Shown here in pieces: positions 1-6,458 of a DNA stretch of 64,000 nt. The DNA lies in assembly GCA_910577935.1 (NCBI GenBank), contig CAJTOT010000017.1, forward strand, positions 14,708 through 78,707, written 5' to 3'. The DNA comes from an uncultured Hungatella sp. (GTDB lineage: Bacteria; Bacillota; Clostridia; Lachnospirales; Lachnospiraceae). Within the stretch, counting starts at the first letter, position 1. Each line of letters starts with the position of its first letter. Below the pieces are notes generated by a model, which did no database searches, was not told the DNA's origin, and worked only from the letters and a program-made list of their open reading frames with translations. A program made the position numbers and the translations under genes.

Positions 1-259
1 TTCCTGAAGCAATTTCAACAGAAGTATTGATCGTAGAACCATAACCTCCATTTTCTTTATCGACGATGATAAATGTATTTGGATATTCCGCTTCATAGCT
101 TCTGGCTAATTTACCCGTCCCGTCTTTGGAGCCATCATTTACTAAAATGATTTCTATATCATCCATAACCTCAGGGATAACAAATGAATCCAATGTCTCA
201 TTCACATATTTTTCAATATTATACGCAGCAATCGAAATCGTTAAAATTTTATTCATCAT
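1..259 (-). CDS. Glycosyltransferase family 2 (3' end cut off by the window edge)
   Basis: N-terminal 86 or so residues of a GT-A fold glycosyltransferase, which would transfer a sugar from a nucleotide donor during surface polysaccharide synthesis on the cytoplasmic face of the membrane. Reading leftwards it begins MNKILTISIAAYNIEKYV and contains IEIILVNDGSKDGTG, the nucleotide-binding beta strand and DG motif typical of GT2 enzymes. Two adjacent ATG codons (259 and 256) overlap the stop of the polymerase gene, so it is translationally coupled to it and is the last visible gene of the exopolysaccharide operon. The acceptor and sugar cannot be inferred from this fragment. Confidence 0.85.
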   Translation of the reverse strand, partial: MMNKILTISIAAYNIEKYVNETLDSFVIPEVMDDIEIILVNDGSKDGTGKLARSYEAEYPNTFIIVDKENGGYGSTINTSVEIASG

Positions 260-1505
260 ATTTTTGTACCTTCTTCAAATACATATTTTTGCAATACTGT
301 CCATAGACTACCGGCAGAACCAATAAAGCCGGATATAAAAATCTGGACTGGGCCAGAGATGTATTGACATACAATCCTATGATCAAAACAGTGCTCCATT
401 TAGGGACATATCCGACAAACACATCTTTATAATAGTAGAATAATATCAATAACGAAGGAATAAGTCCTATGCTGGCAAACGTATGGACCAGTATTCCGCC
501 ATTGGCTCCCATATCCTGTGTTCTTAATGCCAGTGATAAATAATCTTCTCCCACTCCAAACAGATTTTTCACAGCGTAGGGCAGACAAATGGATATCATA
601 CTTGTCCTGGCATGTCCTGATGTACCATCTGAAAACATTTCGACAATTTTTTGAATCAAAAATCTATATATGAAACTTTGATCTCTTAACAAAATATAAT
701 TGATCATTATAACAGCTGTTGCCCCTGCGCCCCCGGTTAACACATATTTCAATACCTTGCGTATATATTTTTTATTATTACGCTCTATTCTTCTCATATT
801 TTTATTACTTATGATATAAATTCCGATAATCATAATAAACGCCATATAACCTGTGGTAGAACCGGTAGTGATAACTGCTATAATAAAAAGAGCTATTAAA
901 AAATTTACTTTTTTATCTGATAAATTTTTAAGACTGCTTCTCATAAATAACAGCATAAACAGACAACTGCATATGAGCATCTGAAAAAGACCTGGTTCAG
1001 TAAAAACAGAATTATTTCGTTCCAGTTCATACTGCTTTACACAATAGAGCCATCTGCCTCTCAAATAATATGGTTTTCCGTAAAACGACCATTCTATGTG
1101 ATTTTCTTTATTAAAAATCTTTAACAGAAGATCAGGATTCAGTACCCCCAAGATATAAAAGACCAAACTCAGCACAGTAAAGAAAGATACTATCTTTATA
1201 AATCTCTCACAAAATTTCTTTCTGTCAATGTTGATAGATGTATAAGTTATCAGTATACATTCCAAGTAGTTTAAGAGCAATTTAAACTCTGTCTTAACTA
1301 ACAAGTATGTACTTAACAGACCGGCAAAAATCAACAGTCCTTTTTCCACCTTCCCCGAAGCAGCAATAACGATAACACAAAAAACGGCTATCGCCATCCG
1401 TATCAGTAATGTATGTTCTCGATAAATTGCCACATCGTGGCAAAGTAAAAGTAAGTATAGACATGTATATTGTAATATGGGTCTTAAAGTAGTTTTTATT
1501 TTCAT
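249..1505 (-). CDS. O-antigen/exopolysaccharide polymerase-like membrane protein (Wzy-like)
   Basis: A 418-residue integral membrane protein with about ten hydrophobic segments and a larger extracytoplasmic loop around residues 130-170 (rich in W, Y and charged residues). Wzy-type polymerases have this layout and little sequence conservation. They join lipid-linked repeat units on the outer face of the membrane. Placement between a TagA/WecG glycosyltransferase and a GT2 gene supports the role; sequence alone would only say polytopic membrane protein. The start ATG at 1505 lies a few bases after the stop of the upstream gene, so the two are coupled. Base composition is clearly more AT-rich than the flanking housekeeping genes, as is usual for variable polysaccharide loci. 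Confidence 0.7.
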   Translation of the reverse strand: MKIKTTLRPILQYTCLYLLLLCHDVAIYREHTLLIRMAIAVFCVIVIAASGKVEKGLLIFAGLLSTYLLVKTEFKLLLNYLECILITYTSINIDRKKFCERFIKIVSFFTVLSLVFYILGVLNPDLLLKIFNKENHIEWSFYGKPYYLRGRWLYCVKQYELERNNSVFTEPGLFQMLICSCLFMLLFMRSSLKNLSDKKVNFLIALFIIAVITTGSTTGYMAFIMIIGIYIISNKNMRRIERNNKKYIRKVLKYVLTGGAGATAVIMINYILLRDQSFIYRFLIQKIVEMFSDGTSGHARTSMISICLPYAVKNLFGVGEDYLSLALRTQDMGANGGILVHTFASIGLIPSLLILFYYYKDVFVGYVPKWSTVLIIGLYVNTSLAQSRFLYPALLVLPVVYGQYCKNMYLKKVQKYDE

Positions 1506-1508
1506 ATA

Positions 1509-2291
1509 TCATTCTCTCTTAATATAGGCATGCCAGATAAACTTTGAATTGGTATGCCAATACCGCCTAAACAACCTCCTGGGTTCTTGAAGAAGCCGAT
1601 AAAGCCATTCCAAATTCATTTTTTGTATCCAGCCGGGAGCGCGCTTGATTTTTCCTGCAAAATAGTCGAATCCCGCTCCGACACCAACCATAAACCCCTT
1701 GACTTTCCCCTGATGTTCAGCCATCCACCTCTCCTGTTTCGGAGCTCCAAGCCCAATCCAGAGAAAGTGTGGGTTTGCTCTGTTGATCTGTTCTACCACG
1801 GCTGTATCCTCTTTCCTTGTCAACGGCCGAAACGGCGGACTATACATCCCGGCAATCTGTATCCCCGGATACCGCCTGGTCAGTTCACTGTATATTTTTT
1901 CAAGGGTCTCCTCCGTAGAGCCATAAAAAAAATGCCGGTATCCTTTTTCCGCTGAAACTCTGAAAATTTCTTCCATATAGGAAGGACCGGTTGTGCGTTC
2001 CATCTCTTTAAATCCCCGCCTCCGCCCTATGGACGAAAGCGGGCCGCCGTCGGGAATTGCCATGATTCCGCTGTTCTGAATAGTTCTGTACTCAGGAATT
2101 TCATAAGCTGTCACTGTTGTATGTACGTTTGAGACGCACATGTAATCGCCTGACAGGCTGTGTATATATTTGTCAGTGAATTCCAACAGCCAGTCTATAT
2201 TAATGGCAGCTATATCTACCCCCATAATATTGCATGTGGGAATCAGGGCTTTATCAACCCTGTGTTCATATTGTCTCGGCAATGAACTCAT
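1509..2291 (-). CDS. WecG/TagA/CpsF family glycosyltransferase
   Basis: 260 residues covering the whole family domain. Enzymes of this family add N-acetylmannosamine (TagA, WecG) or a related sugar to an undecaprenyl-diphosphate-linked first sugar, the second step of teichoic acid or exopolysaccharide assembly. Hallmarks: GVDIAAINID near residue 24, the PDGGPLSSIGRR block near 85, GLGAPKQERWM near 182 and the C-terminal GVGAGFDYFAGKIKRAP. It starts one base after the recombinase-like gene, with a GAGAGGTG ribosome site inside that gene, so the operon is tightly coupled. The sugar specificity is not readable from the sequence. Confidence 0.92.
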   Translation of the reverse strand: MSSLPRQYEHRVDKALIPTCNIMGVDIAAINIDWLLEFTDKYIHSLSGDYMCVSNVHTTVTAYEIPEYRTIQNSGIMAIPDGGPLSSIGRRRGFKEMERTTGPSYMEEIFRVSAEKGYRHFFYGSTEETLEKIYSELTRRYPGIQIAGMYSPPFRPLTRKEDTAVVEQINRANPHFLWIGLGAPKQERWMAEHQGKVKGFMVGVGAGFDYFAGKIKRAPGWIQKMNLEWLYRLLQEPRRLFRRYWHTNSKFIWHAYIKRE

Positions 2292-2292
2292 T

Positions 2293-3159
2293 TCAGCTGC
2301 ACCTCTCCATCATCAACTCCTGGGCATATCTCTTCATGCTGCGCTTCAAGTCCTTGGGCGTGGATTCTTTTTCGATTCCCGCCAGTATCCGGTACTTGTC
2401 AAAAATACGGATAACCATCTCCATGGACAGGGGCTTTCCTATCTTTGAGAGAAACAGATAATTGCTGTACGCGTCTTTCTTTTCAAAATACGCGTGCACA
2501 CAGAGCCACTGTTCCATCTTATCTTTCAGCTTCTTTGAGAACAGGCGGACGCAGCGCTGTTTTTTTCTTTTTCCGGGTATAGACAGAATCCCGGTTTCTC
2601 TCTCGTAGTCGGAAAGTTCCAGTCTCAGCAGTTCGCTGATTTCAATTCCGTGGTAAAACAGAAGCTCCATCATCACGTTGTCTCTGAGACATACTCTCCG
2701 GCGGAAATCATTGTCCAGATTCTCATATTCTCTGTTGATGGCGATAAAAAAGGCGTCGATCTCCGCTTTGGAGAGCACATTGTCCTGGGTCTTCTCACAG
2801 TCAGGCAGTTTTGGCAAAGCCGGCGGCAGGATGGCAGGACCGGGGGCGGAGGAACCCTGCCGGAACAGGTACTCCATGTAACAGCAAAATACCCTGTATT
2901 TTCTTATGATGGTGGAAGTTCTCAGCTTTCTCTCTGTGGAAAGGTACTTCAGGTATCTCTCCACCGCTCTGCTGTCCGGATAGTCCACGCCGCTCTCTCC
3001 AAACCACAGGTACAAGTGTTCCAGGTCCAGACGATATGCCTTGATGGTCCGCTCATCTAAGTTCCGCTCTCTCACCTGATTTTTAATAAATTCTTCTATA
3101 TGGTCTTGTCTCTCTCTGCTTTTGTTCTCCCGGTCTGACATCTGCTCCAAACCACTCAC
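2293..3159 (-). CDS. Tyrosine-recombinase-like protein lacking the catalytic residues
   Basis: 288 residues with an N-terminal SAM-like core-binding domain (about 18-105) and a truncated catalytic-type domain (about 125-288). The box normally read as GIRISEL is GIEISEL here, so the first catalytic arginine is glutamate. The HxLRH box is replaced by TPKDLKRS, and the chain stops 15 residues later, before the His/Trp and nucleophilic Tyr boxes. It therefore should not cleave DNA; a DNA-binding regulatory or architectural role is inferred. It is the second gene of the exopolysaccharide operon, between a 58-aa protein and the TagA-like gene. The start is uncertain: GTG at 3159, four bases after the previous stop, or ATG 18 bases further in. 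Confidence 0.8.
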   Translation of the reverse strand: MSGLEQMSDRENKSRERQDHIEEFIKNQVRERNLDERTIKAYRLDLEHLYLWFGESGVDYPDSRAVERYLKYLSTERKLRTSTIIRKYRVFCCYMEYLFRQGSSAPGPAILPPALPKLPDCEKTQDNVLSKAEIDAFFIAINREYENLDNDFRRRVCLRDNVMMELLFYHGIEISELLRLELSDYERETGILSIPGKRKKQRCVRLFSKKLKDKMEQWLCVHAYFEKKDAYSNYLFLSKIGKPLSMEMVIRIFDKYRILAGIEKESTPKDLKRSMKRYAQELMMERCS

Positions 3160-3162
3160 CCC

Positions 3163-3339
3163 TTATACTGTAGGTCTCATCGGATGCTGCCCGGAATGTT
3201 CGGAGGACAGCATCACTGACTGGGCAAAGTCCAGGGCCCGCAAGATGCCCAGGGCTTTTTCCTGCCCTGTCTCGTCGAGAGCAGGGAAGATTGTTCTGAA
3301 TTCCGAAATTTTCATCATCTGTTCTTGTGTTTGTGTCAT
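3163..3339 (-). CDS. 58-aa protein, first gene of the exopolysaccharide operon
   Basis: Open frame from ATG 3339 to TAA 3163, beginning MTQTQEQMMKISEFRTIFPA and ending QHPMRPTV. A strong GAGGAGG site lies 8 bases before the ATG and a near-perfect promoter (3377-3405) drives it, so it is very probably translated. I recognise no domain; it is acidic to neutral, helical-looking and soluble. It ends four bases before the recombinase-like gene, implying coupling, and faces the XRE regulator across a shared operator region. A regulatory partner of the recombinase-like protein is possible but is only inference from position. Confidence 0.7.
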   Translation of the reverse strand: MTQTQEQMMKISEFRTIFPALDETGQEKALGILRALDFAQSVMLSSEHSGQHPMRPTV

Positions 3340-3376
3340 GTGCTCGTCCTCCTCTTTCTTTTTGTGTTGTTAACTC

Positions 3377-3405
3377 AATATAACACACATTATTTGAGTT
3401 GTCAA
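3377..3405 (-). promoter_or_regulatory. Sigma-A promoter of the exopolysaccharide operon
   Basis: On the minus strand TTGACA (3405-3400), 17-base spacer, TATATT (3382-3377). It reads into the 58-aa gene starting at 3339. The -35 hexamer lies inside one arm of the inverted repeat 3398-3438, so a repressor bound there would block it. Confidence 0.8.
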
Positions 3406-3438
3406 CACTCACATTGTCCGCTCACTTGTGTTGACAAC
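3398..3438. promoter_or_regulatory. Inverted-repeat operator between the exopolysaccharide operon and the XRE gene
   Basis: GTTGTCAACAC (3398-3408) and GTGTTGACAAC (3428-3438) are exact reverse complements, 19 bases apart. Each arm contains the -35 hexamer of one of the two divergent promoters. A third diverged copy, GTGTTGTTAACTC, sits at 3364-3376 just beyond the minus-strand -10. The XRE protein encoded next door is the obvious binder, giving joint control of its own gene and the operon. Confidence 0.65.
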
Positions 3439-3459
3439 CTTGTTTTTGTGCGGTATGAT
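3431..3459 (+). promoter_or_regulatory. Sigma-A promoter of the XRE regulator
   Basis: TTGACA (3431-3436), 17-base spacer, TATGAT (3454-3459), 36 bases before the ATG at 3495. The -35 hexamer is embedded in the right operator arm. Confidence 0.8.
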
Positions 3460-3494
3460 AAAAATGGCAACTTTAGCAGAGAGAGGAATGATCC

Positions 3495-3833
3495 ATGAAC
3501 AATAACATCAAAATGGTGAGGGAAGCGCTGGGGCTGTCCCAGCGTGAATTCGGCGAAAAAATCGGGGTCAGCCGGGACGTGATCAGCAACATGGAATACG
3601 GCCGCGTCCAGCCGAAGGAGCTTCTCGTGAAGCACATCTGTGAATTCTATGGGGTGAATGAGCAGTGGATGTACACCGGACAGGGGGATATGTTTTCTAA
3701 GAAGCCGGAGACTAACAGGAAAGCGGACGAGGCCCTGGCGATTTTCCAGTCCCTGAGGCCTGATTTTCAGGATTACGCGCTGGAACAGATCCGGCAGCTT
3801 GCCCGGCTTCAGGATAAGCAGAAAAAAACATGA
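3495..3833 (+). CDS. XRE-family helix-turn-helix regulator
   Basis: 112 residues. An N-terminal Cro/CI-type HTH (about 5-60) reads MVREALGLSQREFGEKIGVS then RDVISNMEYGRVQP, the classic five-helix XRE domain. The C-terminal half is polar, with a YTGQGDMF stretch common in Firmicutes XRE proteins, and ends in a helical tail rich in Gln and Lys. No peptidase or metabolite domain is fused. An AGAGAGG site precedes the ATG. Divergent placement over interlocked promoters and repeated operators indicates autoregulation and control of the exopolysaccharide operon (inference). A good terminator follows immediately, so it is monocistronic. Confidence 0.9.
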   Translation: MNNNIKMVREALGLSQREFGEKIGVSRDVISNMEYGRVQPKELLVKHICEFYGVNEQWMYTGQGDMFSKKPETNRKADEALAIFQSLRPDFQDYALEQIRQLARLQDKQKKT

Positions 3834-3866
3834 CCTTTGGCTCTCAGACCAAATGTCATGTTTTTT
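3824..3866 (+). terminator. Rho-independent terminator of the XRE gene
   Basis: The stem arms read AACATGAC-TTTGG and CCAAA-GTCATGTT with a 7-base loop, followed by a run of six T. The left arm begins inside the last codons of the gene. The flanking A-run could also let it work on the minus strand. Confidence 0.85.
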
Positions 3867-4090
3867 ATTTTTGCCTGTTCTATTTTTTCCTGTCCTGCCT
3901 GTGCGCCTCTTCAAGAGCCGGCGTATAGATCACTGATTCCCTGCCGTCCTCTGTCAGTATGGAGTGGGGGGAATCCGGATATTCCCATATACATAAGTCA
4001 CATCTCTATACCGTCTGACAGAACAGGCTTTTTATAAACATGAAAAAGGACACCGTCTAAAGACAGCATCCTCCACTGCAAATCAAAGCT

Positions 4091-4525
4091 TTACCTCTGC
4101 AATATTCCGCTCCACTGGCCGAACATGAGAACAAAAACAACAAAGGCTGCCGCCAGGCTGGCATAATATATTTTATCCGCCGGCAAAAAGATACTTGTGG
4201 AATCATAGTACATCTTTCCGTTATACAAAATCGCGCTGACAGTGCTGCCATATGTTTTGCTGTTCTTCATTGCAAAATGCGCTCCGCTGGGAACTCCGTT
4301 CAGCTTGTACTTCTCTCCCTGATAAGAGACGGTTACATTCAGACCTCCCGGATTCAGTTTGCCTGAACCGACTTTTATATCTGTGACCTTGACATGGACC
4401 TCTGTTCCCAGGGTCTCTTTATCTTGGCTGAATGCCTGCCGGTGAAACACAATCGTCAGAACCAGAAGAACGACAAAAGCAGCAGGCAAAGCTAACTTTT
4501 TATAATTGATTTTCATATATCTCAT
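4091..4525 (-). CDS. Small membrane protein with two transmembrane segments, unknown function
   Basis: 144 residues: a transmembrane helix at about 10-27 (LALPAAFVVLLVLTIVF), a 90-residue extracytoplasmic part predicted to be beta-rich, then a second helix at about 122-138 (ASLAAAFVVFVLMFG). The middle part resembles no family I can name. It starts 12 bases after moeA with GGAGG just upstream, so it is probably cotranscribed with moeA; ATG 4525 or ATG 4516 could be used. No molybdenum link can be read from the sequence. Confidence 0.65.
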   Translation of the reverse strand: MRYMKINYKKLALPAAFVVLLVLTIVFHRQAFSQDKETLGTEVHVKVTDIKVGSGKLNPGGLNVTVSYQGEKYKLNGVPSGAHFAMKNSKTYGSTVSAILYNGKMYYDSTSIFLPADKIYYASLAAAFVVFVLMFGQWSGILQR

Positions 4526-4537
4526 TTTCCTCCTCTC

Positions 4538-5701
4538 TCACAGCAGCAGCACCTCCACCCGGCTCCCGGCGGCAGCGGCCTCCTCCCCGGCCGGGAGCAG
4601 CGCAAGGCAGTTGGCTCCGATTCCGGGCAGCATCACCCCATTTCCCTGATTTGAGGCGATATCCACCTGGCAGCGCCTGTAGCGCCCTCTCACGATTCTC
4701 GGCAGAGGGCGCCGCTTCGTAAACTCTCTCGCAAGAATCCCTTCCGCATGTATCTTTCTGCGGAAGGGAAACAGCCATTCAAAGACTGCGGCGGCGGAAT
4801 AGGGATTCCCGGACAGGGACAGGACCGGAACGCCGCGGACAAGGGAGCACATGGTAGGCATCCCCGGTTTCACACAGATGCCGTGAAATAATATCTCTCC
4901 GCCCAGGCTTCTGACCGCCCTCTCCACAAAATCCTTTTTACCCACAGATACCCCGCCTGTGGTGATGACCATGTCCGCGTCTGAGACAGCGCCCTCTATT
5001 TTCCCGGCAATCCTCTCCAGGTCGTCTCCCACCTGCTCTGCGCAGGAGACACGGCAGTGAAACTGCTCAAGACGCGCCTGCAGGTACACGCTGCCGGAAT
5101 CATAGATCTGGCCCGGCCCCAGAGGCTTTCCCCACGGACACAGCTCATCTCCCGTGGCGATCACCGCCATACGGGGACTTTTGTATACATCCAGTTCTGT
5201 GATGCCCGAGGCCGCCGCGCAGGCCAGAACACAGGCGTCCACCTGCCGGCCTTTCCCCGCTATCACGTCTCCTGCCTTAAAGTCCTCCCCCGCCGGCGCA
5301 ATATTGTCGGCAGCGGAAAATCCGTGAAACACCACATAGTCCTCCCCCATATCCGACTGTTCCTGGGGGATAACCACCCCGGCGCTGTCCGGGACCTTCC
5401 CCCCTGTCATAATCCGCGCCGCCTCATAAGCCCCAAGTTCGGGGACGGACTGGCAGCCCGCGTGGATTTCTCCTATTACCTTAAAGGGCAGTCTCCGGGA
5501 AACGGCATCCTGCCCCCAGTCCTCTCTCCTCACCGCATAGCCGTCCATGGCGCTTCTCCTGAAAGGCGGCTGGCTAATGGCGGCTGCGACATCACGGGCC
5601 AAAATTTTTCCCATACACAACATGAGCGGAAGCCTTTCGGTGTCAAGGACTGGTGTGTTGGCCCTGACAATCTCCTCCGCTTTCTCCAGAGATACTTTCA
5701 T
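4538..5701 (-). CDS. moeA: Molybdopterin molybdenumtransferase MoeA
   Basis: 387 residues, slightly shorter than E. coli MoeA (411). MoeA inserts molybdate into adenylylated molybdopterin in the cytoplasm. It has the N-terminal domain with PPFRRSAMDGYAVR (about 45-58), the MoCF domain with TGDEL (about 182-186) and TTGGVSVGKKDFV (about 245-257), then LSLSGNPYSAAAVFEW and a C-terminal beta domain. No other cofactor gene (moaA, mogA, modABC) is in the window, so this is an isolated copy. It follows kdpE by 55 bases on the same strand and precedes a small membrane protein. Confidence 0.9.
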   Translation of the reverse strand: MKVSLEKAEEIVRANTPVLDTERLPLMLCMGKILARDVAAAISQPPFRRSAMDGYAVRREDWGQDAVSRRLPFKVIGEIHAGCQSVPELGAYEAARIMTGGKVPDSAGVVIPQEQSDMGEDYVVFHGFSAADNIAPAGEDFKAGDVIAGKGRQVDACVLACAAASGITELDVYKSPRMAVIATGDELCPWGKPLGPGQIYDSGSVYLQARLEQFHCRVSCAEQVGDDLERIAGKIEGAVSDADMVITTGGVSVGKKDFVERAVRSLGGEILFHGICVKPGMPTMCSLVRGVPVLSLSGNPYSAAAVFEWLFPFRRKIHAEGILAREFTKRRPLPRIVRGRYRRCQVDIASNQGNGVMLPGIGANCLALLPAGEEAAAAGSRVEVLLL

Positions 5702-5756
5702 ATCCTTTATCTTCCTCTCTCCTGCCTGCTCCGGTCTATGAGCCGTGGGCCGGGTA

Positions 5757-6458
5757 TTATTCCACCTTCATCATCCGGTATCCCACGCCGATGTGTGTCT
5801 GGATATACTGGGGAGAATCCGCGCTGGACTCCAGCTTCTTCCGCAGAGTCGCCATGAACACCCGCAGGGAGGCCACGTCGTTGTCCCAGCTGCGCCCCCA
5901 TATGCTCTGGGTAATGTATGTGTGAGTCAGCACTTTCCCCACATTTCTGGACAGAAGACAGAGCAACTTATACTCCATGGGGGTCAGATGCAGCTCCTGT
6001 CCGTCCAGACTGGCGCAGCCTCCCGCGTAGTCCACCTGCAGCTTCCCGTTGACAAACACCGAGCCTGCGGACGGAGCATCCCCCGCCATATAGGCAAGCC
6101 TCCTCTGGGTGGCCCTAAGCCGGGCCAGCAGCTCCTCCACGGAAAAGGGCTTTGTCAGATAGTCGTCAGCCCCCGCATCCAGCGCCTGGATCTTGTCCGA
6201 GTCCTCGCTCCTGGCGCTGATGACGATGACAGGCATGTTGGACCAGGTGCGGATCGTCCGGATCACCTCCACCCCGTCCATGTCAGGAAGCCCCAGATCC
6301 AGAAGCACAATGTCCGGATTGTGGGAAGATGCCTCCATGACGGCGGTTTTCCCGTCCGGCGCCGCCAGATACCGGTAATCGTTGGTCTTCAAGGCCGTGA
6401 CCATGAGATTCCTCACCGGAGCGTCGTCTTCAACTATGAGTATCAATGGTTTATTCAT
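5757..6458 (-). CDS. kdpE: KdpE-type response regulator (OmpR family)
   Basis: 233 residues. A receiver domain (1-115) with the acidic pair E10-D11-D12, phospho-acceptor Asp54 (VLLDLGLPDMDG) and Lys in YLTKPFSVEELLARL is followed by a winged-helix DNA-binding domain (about 130-230) ending HIGVGYRMMKVE. It overlaps the 3' end of kdpD by 8 bases, so kinase and regulator are coupled. In E. coli the pair senses potassium limitation and activates kdpFABC. No kdpFABC is present here; the neighbouring potassium gene is ktrB, so the regulator's target may differ (inference). Confidence 0.93.
   Translation of the reverse strand: MNKPLILIVEDDAPVRNLMVTALKTNDYRYLAAPDGKTAVMEASSHNPDIVLLDLGLPDMDGVEVIRTIRTWSNMPVIVISARSEDSDKIQALDAGADDYLTKPFSVEELLARLRATQRRLAYMAGDAPSAGSVFVNGKLQVDYAGGCASLDGQELHLTPMEYKLLCLLSRNVGKVLTHTYITQSIWGRSWDNDVASLRVFMATLRKKLESSADSPQYIQTHIGVGYRMMKVE

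Noticed and set aside
2293..3159. Calling the recombinase-like protein an active integrase of a mobile element or invertase
   Set aside because: Catalytic residues and the tyrosine segment are absent, and no attachment repeats or invertible promoter were seen beyond the operator repeats.
3083..3412. 109-codon minus-strand frame covering the divergent promoter region
   Set aside because: It would run through the minus promoter and has no ribosome site; the 58-codon frame 3163-3339 in another register has a strong one.
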